Shown piece by piece: positions 51,901-61,308 of a stretch of 64,000 nt of DNA. Both the position numbers and the translations under genes were made by a program. Under the pieces are notes generated by a model, which saw nothing but the letters and a program-made list of their open reading frames with translations, did no database searches and had not been told where the DNA came from. Positions within the stretch are counted from its first letter, which is position 1, and the number at the start of each line of letters is the position of its first letter. Origin of the DNA: Planctomycetota bacterium (lineage in GTDB: Bacteria; Planctomycetota; UBA1135; GCA-002686595); contig JAJDEV010000135.1 in NCBI GenBank assembly GCA_029259605.1, positions 1 to 64,000 on the forward strand, in the 5' to 3' direction.

Positions 51901-54354
51901 GTGTCTCCGCTGAGCGTGGGTATGCTAGGCGACGCTCCTCTGAGGGCAGCCTACGCGGCGGCGTGGTCCGCAGCTTCCATTGCTTGGTGGTTGCTGGAGC
52001 GCGGCAGCGGCCGAACGAGTGCCGTCCCAGCGATCGCGTTGTTCCTCGCGGTCGGCATGATTCGGTTGGCGGTCCAGAAGGAGCGGCAGGAAGCCCCGCG
52101 CGTGCTCGCGCTAGCGGCATGCCTTGCGACGTTCGTCGTCGCCCCCGGAGCGCGACCGACGATGTTCGCTTGCGCGCTGGTCATCTTCGGTGGGGGCCAC
52201 GTCGAACGACCTGAGGCTCGATCGCGCGTACTATACCCCGTCGGACTCGGTCTCTTTGCGTGCTCAATCGGCTTCGGCGCGATCAAGCTCCTAGGCTCGT
52301 TCACGGCTCTTTCCGAATGGTTGTCGTTTCACATCGACGTCGCTCTTGCGACGAGCATGGAGAGCTCGCGGGGCCCCGAGTATGTCGGGATCCCGATCCT
52401 ATGCTTCGCTCTCGTGCTCTCATGGGTCGTTGGAGCGATGCACGCCGAGAAGCCCCTAAGAGTTCGGACGCGAGTTGTGCTCGTGGCGGTCGCGATTGCG
52501 CTCTTCGGCGCGCGCTACGCCGCGAGCAAAGAGAATCCTGCCACGATTGTCGATGCGCTCAGTGCGGCGACGAAATGGGATTACGGATCGATCCTTGCTA
52601 GCTGCGTAATTGGCGCCTGGCTCGCGCCAAACGCTGTTCACTTGCGGAATGCCTCCGGATTGCAAGAGCGTTTGCGCGGTGGGCGGATCGTGAATGCGCT
52701 AGCCGTCGTAGTTGTGACCGCGACGGTCTTCCCCCCGATGCGCGTTCCGAGTCGAGTTGAGTCGACGCCGAGGGTCCTGGTGCTTGACGAGGGTGGGATC
52801 GATTGGAAGGCCCCGACGCACAAGACATATGAGCAATTCGGCGGGGGAATGTTCGGACTACTACCCGAATACGCAAGAACGAGTGGGATCACCATTGCGC
52901 GGATATCACGAGACCAGATCCTCAGAGCTGACCTCGCCGGCGGAAACGTACTCGTGCTGGCAAATACAGAGGCCGCGCTTGACTCGGAGCTCGAGAACAA
53001 GATAGAGGCGTTCGTGAGGGCGGGGGGCTGCTTGTTGGTGCTGGGAGATCATACGAACGTATTTGGCCTGATGGAGGCGTTGAACCCGACGCTCGCGAGA
53101 TTCGGTGTCACGTTTCGATACGATTCTGCTTATCCAGCAGGAGGAGAGTGGAAGCGGATACTCGAGGCCTCGGTGGACTGGCCGCGACCAAGTCAAGGCA
53201 TGACCTATGTGCCAGTCCACGGGATTGGGGCAAGCCTTGACATTCGGTGGCCCGTGATGCCTCTGCTTGTCGGAAACGCGGGGTTCTCCGATCGTGGAAA
53301 CCCAGGCAACCTAGCGGGTGCGCAACTCGGGAACTATGGACTCGACGAGGGGGAGAGCATCGGAGGAATGGTGCTGGCGTGCTGGCGAAAGGTCGGTAGG
53401 GGACGTCTGGTCGTGTACGGGGATACATCTGCGTTCCAGAACAGCTCTCTTCCGACGACGTGGAGGGGGCATGTTGAGCCCCTACTGCGTTGGGCCTGTG
53501 AGGAGACCGGAGTTTGGGATCGGACGGGAGCAAGAGCCGTAGTCGCATTCGTCGGGGTCGCCTTCGCGCTGCTCGTGGCGGCAAATAGACTCCGAGGCTC
53601 GGTCCTAGCAAAGAGAGTAGCGGTACTGGGGCTGGCGATGACGCTGATGCAACAGTACACCTCTTCGAGTCAATTGGCCGCGGACATCGGCGAAGACAAG
53701 CCCAGGCAACGGACTGTCGTCGCGTTCCCGGGCAATATCAGTCCACGCATTGGCCATTACAAGGCGCGATGGAATGACATAAGCGCCTTCTATACGAACC
53801 TTCATCGAGCAAACCTCGTCGTTGACGTCGGGTGTTCCCTGACGCAAGCAATCACACAACGATCGAAAGCAATAGTGCTCGTCGCGCCGGCCGCTGTGCT
53901 TTCGCCAGACGAAGTGTCGGCATTGACCGACTATATGAGCGATGGTGGGACTGTCCTCGTGTGCGCTTCATACTCGGACCGCAAAGGTGTACTTCCGCTA
54001 CTGCGGTCTGCTGGCTTGGAGGTGACGTCTGTGTCGCTGGGACCATTCGGTCAGGATCTACCCGAATGGGAGTACGATGGCCCCAAGTTTCGAGATGCCT
54101 GGGCAATCGATGCGAAGGAGAGCATCGAACTCACCGAGCTGTGCGCGCATGGCGATCTAACGCTGGCCGGGCATGTCGGCGTGGGCCGAGGCGGACTCAT
54201 ACTAATTGGAGACACCCGGTTCTTGAGCGGATCAAACTACGAGCGGGGTAATTGGTATCACGCCGGCACGATCAAGTTCCTCTATGCGTTATGTGAGGCG
54301 TACTTCGGTGGTAGCTTGCGCCCGCCTGCAGAGGGCGAGTTGGGGGGCGGATAA
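51901..54354 (+). CDS. Membrane/GATase-like fusion protein, exosortase-like N-terminus without Cys
   Basis: 817 residues from a GTG (ATG at 51922 possible). Residues 1-275 hold about eight membrane helices; ATSMESSRGPEYVGIPILCF and FGARYAASKENPATIVDALS align with the exosortase-like segment of the next gene, but the catalytic Cys is absent. A DUF4350/GldG-like soluble domain follows (about 285-515: NVLVLANTEAALDSELENKI, GGCLLVLGDHTNVFG, LVVYGDTSAFQNSS). Another membrane pair comes next, then a second such domain (AIVLVAPAAVLSPDEVSALT; GLILIGDTRFLSGSN). Paralogue of the next gene. Function unknown. Confidence 0.6.
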   Translation: MSPLSVGMLGDAPLRAAYAAAWSAASIAWWLLERGSGRTSAVPAIALFLAVGMIRLAVQKERQEAPRVLALAACLATFVVAPGARPTMFACALVIFGGGHVERPEARSRVLYPVGLGLFACSIGFGAIKLLGSFTALSEWLSFHIDVALATSMESSRGPEYVGIPILCFALVLSWVVGAMHAEKPLRVRTRVVLVAVAIALFGARYAASKENPATIVDALSAATKWDYGSILASCVIGAWLAPNAVHLRNASGLQERLRGGRIVNALAVVVVTATVFPPMRVPSRVESTPRVLVLDEGGIDWKAPTHKTYEQFGGGMFGLLPEYARTSGITIARISRDQILRADLAGGNVLVLANTEAALDSELENKIEAFVRAGGCLLVLGDHTNVFGLMEALNPTLARFGVTFRYDSAYPAGGEWKRILEASVDWPRPSQGMTYVPVHGIGASLDIRWPVMPLLVGNAGFSDRGNPGNLAGAQLGNYGLDEGESIGGMVLACWRKVGRGRLVVYGDTSAFQNSSLPTTWRGHVEPLLRWACEETGVWDRTGARAVVAFVGVAFALLVAANRLRGSVLAKRVAVLGLAMTLMQQYTSSSQLAADIGEDKPRQRTVVAFPGNISPRIGHYKARWNDISAFYTNLHRANLVVDVGCSLTQAITQRSKAIVLVAPAAVLSPDEVSALTDYMSDGGTVLVCASYSDRKGVLPLLRSAGLEVTSVSLGPFGQDLPEWEYDGPKFRDAWAIDAKESIELTELCAHGDLTLAGHVGVGRGGLILIGDTRFLSGSNYERGNWYHAGTIKFLYALCEAYFGGSLRPPAEGELGGG

Positions 54355-54359
54355 GAGTT

Positions 54360-56723
54360 TTGGAAGCACTGGCTTGGGCGCTCTTCGTCGGAGGACTTGG
54401 CTGTCTCACTGGCTGGTCGAATCCCGCACGCCCGCTAGTCGGGCTGGCCGCTCTCGGAGTATCGTTTATTTGCGTCTGGCTGACGCACGGGATTGGGCTA
54501 TCGTCGGCGAAGCTCCGGTTTCGTAGCGCGCACCTTCGTCGCGTCGCACTAGCCTACGCAGCGATCGGAGGCGTGACGTTGCTTGTGTCCGCGCTGCTGT
54601 GGCCTGTGATAGTGCGGCAGCCCAGTTTTGCAGTGTTCGCTAAGCTTAGTGCGGCAGCGTTGCGAGCGATCGGCATCGAAGCAGTGGATACAGGGGCTGG
54701 CGTCGCCGTTACTGGTGTCGACGGGTGGACGCATTACAGTGCGAGCTGCGAGAAGGTTGGTTTCGCTGGATTCGTAACGCTGTGCGCGCTCGCGCTCGCT
54801 CTTGGCCGAGGTGGTGCCTCCCGGCGAAGGTACGGTGTCGGATTCGTGCTTTGGATCGGATGTGTCGCAGTATGTCGCTTCGGTACGAATGTGATCCGCT
54901 ACGAAAGCATCGAGAACGTGCTCGCGTCCTCCGGCCGATGGCGATCCCTGCTCATGTCCGACCCCGTCGTCGATCTTGTGTGGTTGGCCGTGGCCACGAC
55001 GCCGTTCATACTTGATGACATCGTACGGCGATCCCGCGAATTGCCTCGAGCCAGCAGCGAGGACGTCGTCCCGGCGCCCGGTGTGCTGCTCCTCTCCAGT
55101 TCCGCAGGTTTCGCCTGCGCATTCTTCGCATTCTGGGACAGTCCCGGAGTCACCAAAGCCGGCCGCGTTCTAATCGACGACTCACTCTCTGGCCTGTGGG
55201 AGCAATCTGCCCGAAGACTCGATCGTGACTGGTACGGAGACATGTCAACGTACAGCTTCTCGCTCGCAGCCGAGTTGCTCGGCTACTTCTACTCAGTGGA
55301 GGTGAACGTCCAGGAGAGTCTGTCTTCCGACTTGCTCCGCAATGCGGACGTCCTGGTCATCAAGACACCAGAGCGGGAGCTGCTTCCAGCGGAGGTGTCA
55401 TCGATTCTCGACTGGGTTCGATCTGGCGGAGGGCTCTTCTTGATCGGAGATCACACCAATCTGTTTGGCAATAGCGCACAGTTGAACCGGCTTGGTGAGC
55501 CGAGTGGCATTCGATTCAAGTTCGATTCGGTCTCCGACGCGAGGACGTCGGCGTTCTCTGTCTACGATCGTCCCCTACTGGGTGCTCACGCGGTCGCGAG
55601 CCGCGTCGCCAAGATGGAGTTCATGTCTTCTTGTTCGCTCGAGCTCGACGGCTTTGCGCAACCAATCATGGTCGTTGGGAATTCGGTAAGCCAACCGGGT
55701 GACTACGCGAATCCGAGCTTCTTCGGGACATTACATTCGAATCCAAGCGCGGAGATAGGTCCCATGGTACTGGCCGCGTCATCGCGTCTTGGTAGTGGAC
55801 GCGTCGTCGCATTCTCTGACAGCACCGTCCTTTCATCCTTCGCTGTGACGCGCGAGGGTCGATCGGAGTTCCTCCTGGGGGCCATCGACTACCTAAACCG
55901 CAAGGATAGCTACGTTTTCATCCGGTACATTCCCATCGTTGCGATTGCCGGGATGATAGCGCTTATTGTATTTGTCGGATACACGAATCGACAAGGGGCA
56001 CACTGTGCGGCGGATTCCTGTGCGATCGTGGCAGCTGGGGGCGCGCTTCTGGGCGTGTCATTGGCTTCATGTGCGAACTGGTTCGCATACGCTGGCAGCT
56101 CGGCCATACGCGAGGTGCCTGGAGTGTCGGTCTTCGTCGATGAAGGCGCTCTTCCGCCAGTTCTGGGGGGCATCGGGCATCTTGATCCGGACTACTGCTA
56201 CGACACCATGTTCACAGCGATTTCGAGAGGCGGGATATTCCCAACTGTCGCCTCATCACTCGAGGAGCTCACGCACAGTCGTGCCGCGATTTGGGTGTCA
56301 CCTGGGTCGAGCGTCGACACTGATGACGTCACGCGTCTGGCTTCATTCGTCCGCGGAGGCGGAAGCCTGGTCGTCATGATCCGGGACGATCACAGGCACT
56401 TGGACGCCCTTCATAACCTTTTCTCTCTCTGCGGGCTCAATCTAGACGAGGTGCTCGACGAGACGAAGGCGGAGACCCGGCTCAGCGACGTTTCTGATAC
56501 CAACGTAGTGAAAGGTGTGCGATCGTCCGCGAGCGTCGTGGGAACAGGGCGACTCGTCGTGCTGTGCGGGCTCGAGTGGTTGTCGAGGGATCGGCTGGGA
56601 CACTGCTTCGATATGCCGGGACATGAGCAGCGAGAGTCCGCCGAAGGACTCTACGCGGCGATAGAGCAGATCGTTCCCTCATTCTCGATTGATCGGAAGA
56701 CCTTTGTGGTGCCCTCCAACTAG
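54360..56723 (+). CDS. Exosortase-like membrane protein fused to GATase-like domains
   Basis: 787 residues from a TTG, 5 bp after the previous gene. Residues 1-225 have about seven membrane helices with WTHYSASCEKVGFAGFVTLC (putative catalytic Cys at the membrane face) and CRFGTNVIRYESIENVL (NxxR). These are two of the three exosortase/archaeosortase landmarks; the third (His) is not evident. Two DUF4350/GATase-like domains follow: VLVIKTPERELLPAEVSSIL, GGGLFLIGDHTNLFG, RVVAFSDSTVLSSFA; and AAIWVSPGSSVDTDDVTRLA, GGGSLVVMIRDDHRH. A membrane pair separates them. An export or sorting role is inferred. Confidence 0.55.
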   Translation: MEALAWALFVGGLGCLTGWSNPARPLVGLAALGVSFICVWLTHGIGLSSAKLRFRSAHLRRVALAYAAIGGVTLLVSALLWPVIVRQPSFAVFAKLSAAALRAIGIEAVDTGAGVAVTGVDGWTHYSASCEKVGFAGFVTLCALALALGRGGASRRRYGVGFVLWIGCVAVCRFGTNVIRYESIENVLASSGRWRSLLMSDPVVDLVWLAVATTPFILDDIVRRSRELPRASSEDVVPAPGVLLLSSSAGFACAFFAFWDSPGVTKAGRVLIDDSLSGLWEQSARRLDRDWYGDMSTYSFSLAAELLGYFYSVEVNVQESLSSDLLRNADVLVIKTPERELLPAEVSSILDWVRSGGGLFLIGDHTNLFGNSAQLNRLGEPSGIRFKFDSVSDARTSAFSVYDRPLLGAHAVASRVAKMEFMSSCSLELDGFAQPIMVVGNSVSQPGDYANPSFFGTLHSNPSAEIGPMVLAASSRLGSGRVVAFSDSTVLSSFAVTREGRSEFLLGAIDYLNRKDSYVFIRYIPIVAIAGMIALIVFVGYTNRQGAHCAADSCAIVAAGGALLGVSLASCANWFAYAGSSAIREVPGVSVFVDEGALPPVLGGIGHLDPDYCYDTMFTAISRGGIFPTVASSLEELTHSRAAIWVSPGSSVDTDDVTRLASFVRGGGSLVVMIRDDHRHLDALHNLFSLCGLNLDEVLDETKAETRLSDVSDTNVVKGVRSSASVVGTGRLVVLCGLEWLSRDRLGHCFDMPGHEQRESAEGLYAAIEQIVPSFSIDRKTFVVPSN

Positions 56724-56728
56724 TTGCA

Positions 56729-59065
56729 ATGAAGGTGACCAAAGAGCTGACCGTCTGGGCAGTACTTGCAGCGCTATGCGTGACCGGTCTCGCCCTCTAT
56801 GTGGCGCGGCGCGAAGAGTCAGGGTATGGGTTTCGGCGCCCGTATCCGCCCACCGTCCCGAAGGAGGCTCTGCCGGAAGCAAGCGCAAGCGTGTCGCCGG
56901 CTCGGGAGTCCATGACAGAGAGTCACACGGACTCCGGCCGAGGTGACCGATCGCGTGAGGTAGTGATGTCGGTGCGCGATTCCCGGGGGGCGCCGATTGA
57001 AGCAGCTGAGATCGCAATTGGCGACACACGACTAGTCTCCGACGTGGATGGATCGGCACGCCTTCCAGCCGGGGCCGCCGAGCGCGCAATCGAGATGGGC
57101 GCTCTCGAGGCTGTCGTTGCTCATCGCCGATTCGTGACGCGGCGTCTTGACATGGCTACGTTATTGGCTATCCGCTCAGTTGTTCTAGAAGAGCGCTGGA
57201 CGCTGCACGTCGACGTTCGCGATGGAAATGGGGTGCCGGTCACGGAATCCAAGTGTGTGATTTCGTTCGATGGTGAGGAAGCGAACTCTGTCCGCGTCGC
57301 ACGTTCTTCATCGAATGGCCTCGTGGAGTTCGCCGCTATCGATGCTGATCTTGTACGCCTGCAGGTTAGTGCGCATGGATTCCGTACGGAAGTGCGCGAT
57401 CTTACGAGATCGTTGGAGTCTCCCACGGTAGTCGTTGTCTCTCTCGCCCCGGAGGCGGTACTCGACGTTTCTGTCGTAGATGAGAACGGGATTGGGGCCG
57501 AGCACGCGCGAGTGGTCGTGAGCCCTGTTCTCTCCCAAGTTGGCGCATCGGGGCCTGCCGTGAAGGAGGGGGCAACGGATGCGCTCGGTCTCGTGCGATT
57601 CGACGGGTTGGAGCGCGGTCGCGCGTACACCGTTACCGCGACCTTCTTGGAGAGGGAGTCCGTCGCAACAGTTCGTCTCGGCGATCGAGGGCGGGACTCA
57701 CTCCTCATAGAGCTCGAGGGTCGTTGCCGCGTCTATGTCTCAATTGTAGACTCGGAAGGAGATGCAGTTGACGGAGAGGTCAGAGTGTCTCGAATCGGAA
57801 CCGGGGATTCCGGGATGTGGCCGGGCTCGGTTCGAGTGCATGACGTGAGCTGGACGAGCGCGGTTGGACCAGACGGTAGCCAAGTTCATTTGGGCGAGGG
57901 CGTCCCGTCGGGTCGGGTGCTCGAGTTCACCGCTTTCGTGGGAGGTGCGTCTGTCTCCTCGGTCTCGAGGGCTGTCGAGGAAGGCGCGATTTTCTCGATC
58001 GTTGTTCCGCGGCACTACCCTGTCGCAGTCGATGTGCTGAACGCAGGCGGTCTTCGCGAGACCGGGTCTGTTCAGTGCTTTCTAACTTCGGGGTTCGACG
58101 ATGACGGGAAGCCGCTGCGGAGCCGTCCTAGGTACGTGGCTGATATTGACGCGCTCGGGGGGGGCCAGCTTACGCTTCAGGCCGGCAGCTACGAACTCAT
58201 GGTACTTGATCACATTGGTCAGGCCGTCTACCGTACAGACGTCGAGATCGCCGGCGCGACAACCTTGGTTTGCCCCCTGGGCACAACTGGATCCATGTCG
58301 GGGGTGCTCGTTACTCAAGGTGGTAGTCCAGTGGCGGCCTGGGAGGTTCTCCTTAGGGACCGGGACGGAGGGGCGTTACTTAGGTCGTTGACTGATGAGG
58401 GGGGGCGATTCGCTTTTGTCGATGTGCGGTCGCACTCCGTCGACGTTGGCGTGGTTGCGCCTCGTACAAATGCCACGCGGTACCTTCGCCTGCGGCAAGA
58501 GCTTCCGACGGAGGGGCTAGTTCTCGAAATCGATGTTGTTGAGGCGAGAGTGTCACTTCTTGACTGGGAGACCGGGGCTGACATCGGGGGGCAAGTGAGG
58601 GTATCGGGTGTAGGCGAGGGCGCGCCTGATCGCTTTGAGTTACCGCCGGCTGTTCGGTGCCATCCGGGGCGCAGAGAGTCGATTCTCTTGCCGGCCGGGG
58701 ATTGGGTCTTCGACTACGAGAGCGAGTCGCCAGTCGGGTTTCACTGGGGTGGTTCCACTCGCGTCAATGTTCGAGAAGCGGGGGATGTTGATCTACTATT
58801 GGTTCCCTACCGGAAGATCAGGTTCGCGGCGGACGACAGGAGGCTCAGCTTGGACGCAAAACTCTATTGGGAGGCAACTCGGTCCGGGCGAACCGTTAGC
58901 GGTCTTCTGTTTCGTCCGTCTGGCGGATGGGCGCAAGAGTCCTGGCACCTCTTGCCTAGTGGGGACGTTTCCTTTGCGCGGTGGGGCGACGGCGGTCCTT
59001 CCGCGACGCTCGGCACTGCGACTATCGGCGCATCGTCTCTAATCGCAATTGGGCAGGACCGTTAG
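56729..59065 (+). CDS. Membrane-anchored multi-domain beta protein (carboxypeptidase-regulatory-like)
   Basis: 778 residues. An N-terminal anchor (ELTVWAVLAALCVTGLALYV) and a Pro/Ser-rich stalk are followed by about six beta-sandwich units of the carboxypeptidase-regulatory type: EVVMSVRDSRGAPIEAAEIA, TLHVDVRDGNGVPVTESKCV, LDVSVVDENGIGAEHARVVV, CRVYVSIVDSEGDAVDGEVR. Later units are degenerate. No catalytic residues were recognised, so a periplasmic structural or binding role is likely. It starts 5 bp after the exosortase-like gene and overlaps the next by one base. Confidence 0.65.
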   Translation: MKVTKELTVWAVLAALCVTGLALYVARREESGYGFRRPYPPTVPKEALPEASASVSPARESMTESHTDSGRGDRSREVVMSVRDSRGAPIEAAEIAIGDTRLVSDVDGSARLPAGAAERAIEMGALEAVVAHRRFVTRRLDMATLLAIRSVVLEERWTLHVDVRDGNGVPVTESKCVISFDGEEANSVRVARSSSNGLVEFAAIDADLVRLQVSAHGFRTEVRDLTRSLESPTVVVVSLAPEAVLDVSVVDENGIGAEHARVVVSPVLSQVGASGPAVKEGATDALGLVRFDGLERGRAYTVTATFLERESVATVRLGDRGRDSLLIELEGRCRVYVSIVDSEGDAVDGEVRVSRIGTGDSGMWPGSVRVHDVSWTSAVGPDGSQVHLGEGVPSGRVLEFTAFVGGASVSSVSRAVEEGAIFSIVVPRHYPVAVDVLNAGGLRETGSVQCFLTSGFDDDGKPLRSRPRYVADIDALGGGQLTLQAGSYELMVLDHIGQAVYRTDVEIAGATTLVCPLGTTGSMSGVLVTQGGSPVAAWEVLLRDRDGGALLRSLTDEGGRFAFVDVRSHSVDVGVVAPRTNATRYLRLRQELPTEGLVLEIDVVEARVSLLDWETGADIGGQVRVSGVGEGAPDRFELPPAVRCHPGRRESILLPAGDWVFDYESESPVGFHWGGSTRVNVREAGDVDLLLVPYRKIRFAADDRRLSLDAKLYWEATRSGRTVSGLLFRPSGGWAQESWHLLPSGDVSFARWGDGGPSATLGTATIGASSLIAIGQDR

Positions 59066-60630
59066 TGTCGCCTTCTGCTCCTCGTGTTCTCGCGTGCGTC
59101 GCGATGGTTCCAGTCGCAACTGCAATCGTGCTTTCAGCGCTCGCGTCCAGCGGTTCAGTCGATGTGCTCGAGTATCGCGGCCGATGGGAGGAGTCTATTA
59201 GAGCTACTCCAGCACATGTCTATACAGCGGATCGGTTCAACTGGGTCGCTGGCACCGTTTGCTCGGAGAACGGCGCACCTCTCTCGGGCGTGGTTGTCAA
59301 GCTCTGCGACAGCCGCGATGGTGTCCGAGGTGAGTTCGAGAGAGTGCGGTCTACCACGACTCGGCACGACGGGGAGTTTCGCTTTGACGATATAGGTTAT
59401 GGTCCTCGCGAGTTGTACTTTTTCTCCGCAGGCAAGGCGCCTCACAGGCTGTCCAATGTTTGCGCGTCAGACGGAGTTCCCCTGGAGTTCTCCAATGCGA
59501 TTAGGCTCCAGAGTGCAGAGGCTATCACGTTGCCTCTCGACGCGGTTATTCCGGGCGTCGATCTCAGTGGGGGGGGCTATGCGCCTTACTCCGGGTCCTG
59601 GCCCGACGCACCTCGCTTCGTTGAGGGCGGCAAGGATCAGATCGTGTTGGAGAAGCGTGTGCCCGACGGGTGGCCACTCGCGGTCTTCTGGCGCACGACC
59701 GATCAGCAGTGGCTTGGACGAGCGATCTGGCTTGAGCCTATTCCTGTCATGCGTGCACCAGCTTGGGTTCGTCCCCATCTGCCGCTCGTGTGGCCTCCGC
59801 AACATCCATCTGTGAATGGAGTTGCTCACCTCGGCAGGCGCGACGGTTCCGATGTGTCTCCTCGGGGCGATGGGCCCACGGGTGAGCTGCGCATACGTGG
59901 CTCCAGTCCGTTCGGCCGTGTGCGCGTGCAGTCATTGGATGGTTCTATACTCTCCGAGGGCTGGTGTGATGCCTGGAGTGAGTTTTCTGTTCTCGATGCT
60001 GAGCCTGGGCCTGTTTTGGTGACAGCGTGGGATCGGTATGGGCGGAGTGTGGGAGTAAAAGGAGCGTGGTGTTTCTCGGGCCAGTCGCGAGACGTCGAGA
60101 TGCCTATCCGCTCTCCAGCGTTCATTGGCGAGCGTCATAGAGTTATGGGTTTTGTCGGGACTAGTGACGGCCTTCCCGTGGTAGGTGCGCGCGTGCGGGT
60201 ATCGGGATCGCTCGAGCGAGGCGAGGTTGAATCCGACGAGCATGGATTCTTTGATGTTGTTGTCGGTGGTCCGTCGAGAGGAGCTCTTGTTCGGGTGCGA
60301 TTGGGCGATCGGGCCAGCGACGTTCAAAGCGTTTCCGTCCTCACGCCACGCGCGATACGGCAGGGAGTCCTGACCAAGATTGTCGAGGTCTCAAGAGGCT
60401 GCATTCGCGTCCATTCGGATCCGCGCTTTGAAGTGTTGCGGCTGGTTTCGACGGACCGTTCTTTCTCATGGAGCACTCGTGCTGCGGGCGAAGCGCACAC
60501 GCTGCATTTCACTAACATTGCCGCGGGGAGCTACCGGCTTGAAGGCGTAACCGATGGTAAGGCTCCCACGGATCTGGGGCTTGTTAGCTCTTCGCAGTGT
60601 AAACGATTCTCGCCTGCGGATTCCGAATGA
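59065..60630 (+). CDS. Membrane-anchored beta-domain protein, possibly frameshifted near its end
   Basis: 521 residues from a GTG that shares a base with the previous TAG (TAGTG), preceded by GGGCAGGA. An N-terminal anchor (VLACVAMVPVATAIVLSALA) is followed by carboxypeptidase-regulatory-like units (VAGTVCSENGAPLSGVVVKL; VMGFVGTSDGLPVVGARVRV). The annotated stop at 60630 is followed, in the +1 frame, by a 45-residue segment that reads like a natural end (SLSVGRCRFVDLEWERQTRY, SVAGLGWGEIDTYDLECR, stop at 60769). The gene may therefore be frameshifted at about 60,560-60,630. Last member of the cluster. Confidence 0.6.
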   Translation: MSPSAPRVLACVAMVPVATAIVLSALASSGSVDVLEYRGRWEESIRATPAHVYTADRFNWVAGTVCSENGAPLSGVVVKLCDSRDGVRGEFERVRSTTTRHDGEFRFDDIGYGPRELYFFSAGKAPHRLSNVCASDGVPLEFSNAIRLQSAEAITLPLDAVIPGVDLSGGGYAPYSGSWPDAPRFVEGGKDQIVLEKRVPDGWPLAVFWRTTDQQWLGRAIWLEPIPVMRAPAWVRPHLPLVWPPQHPSVNGVAHLGRRDGSDVSPRGDGPTGELRIRGSSPFGRVRVQSLDGSILSEGWCDAWSEFSVLDAEPGPVLVTAWDRYGRSVGVKGAWCFSGQSRDVEMPIRSPAFIGERHRVMGFVGTSDGLPVVGARVRVSGSLERGEVESDEHGFFDVVVGGPSRGALVRVRLGDRASDVQSVSVLTPRAIRQGVLTKIVEVSRGCIRVHSDPRFEVLRLVSTDRSFSWSTRAAGEAHTLHFTNIAAGSYRLEGVTDGKAPTDLGLVSSSQCKRFSPADSE

Positions 60631-61252
60631 GGGCAGCTGTATTGTTCCTCAGAGTCTGTCGGTTGGACGTTGTCGATTCGTTGATTTGGAGTGGGAGCGA
60701 CAGACTCGCTATTCCGTAGCCGGGCTTGGATGGGGGGAAATCGATACGTACGATCTCGAATGCAGATAGGGAAGCCCGTCACCAGGGCCAGCCTTCGGAG
60801 GCGTCGTGATCGTATCCCTCTTCGGGCACGCAACTTGAGTGCGACTGTCTTCTGTCGCCCTCGTGCGTCTGTTCGAGAGGATCCCGACTCATAACCCGGG
60901 GGTCATGGGTTCGACGACGGCCCGAGTGAGGTGCCGTGGGGATTCGCGTGGATCTGCCGGAGCGGTTCCGCCCTCCTCTCGCGCGAACCCGGACTCGCGC
61001 TGGCGCCTGTCGACCCCAATCCACTCTAGGAATCCGGAATCGCCTATCTTCTTCCGTGGATTCCGGGGCCGGATTCTCCGGGGGCACGGCGAGTAAGAAG
61101 CAGACTCCTAGCCAGTCGAGATTGGTACCCCTTCTGGTACCCCTCACCTCGCTCAGTGGGTGACGCGACGTGATCCGCCGTGACGCTCGCTCCGACGTCG
61201 GCCCAAGGTCGCATCTCGCCTGGATACCAGCACTTACGGCCTCTGGTGAGTG
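60631..61252. other. Right end of the island, no independent gene
   Basis: 60,631-60,769 probably held the C-terminus of the preceding gene in another frame. The rest shows no coding character. Frames that run through the tRNA are spurious. The region contains the right copy of the 21-bp putative arm site at 61123-61143. Confidence 0.45.
61123..61143. promoter_or_regulatory. Putative right arm-type integrase site (two 9-bp direct repeats)
   Basis: TGGTACCCC, TTC, TGGTACCCC: identical to 31453-31473 over all 21 bases and in the same orientation, 109 bp inside attR. The bases on either side differ between the two copies, so the identity is confined to the repeat pair, as expected for a protein-binding site. 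Confidence 0.5.
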
Positions 61253-61308
61253 TGGTGCGGGAGAGGGGACTCGAACCCCTACGCCTTGCGGCACAGGAAC
61301 CTAAATCC
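61253..61308 (-). repeat. attR: island copy of the tRNA-Leu 3' part
   Basis: 56 bases identical to 31341-31396 except one. After insertion the island side supplies the 3' part of the working tRNA-Leu, while the original 3' part lies at attL. The core ends within the anticodon stem-loop, a common crossover region for tRNA-targeting integrases. Confidence 0.92.

Noticed and set aside
61100-61250. Right-end GTRRGT coding similarity as a remnant of a second integrase gene
   Set aside because: Identity with the left end is limited to the 21-bp repeat, and the order relative to att does not fit an integrase end; a binding site explains it better.
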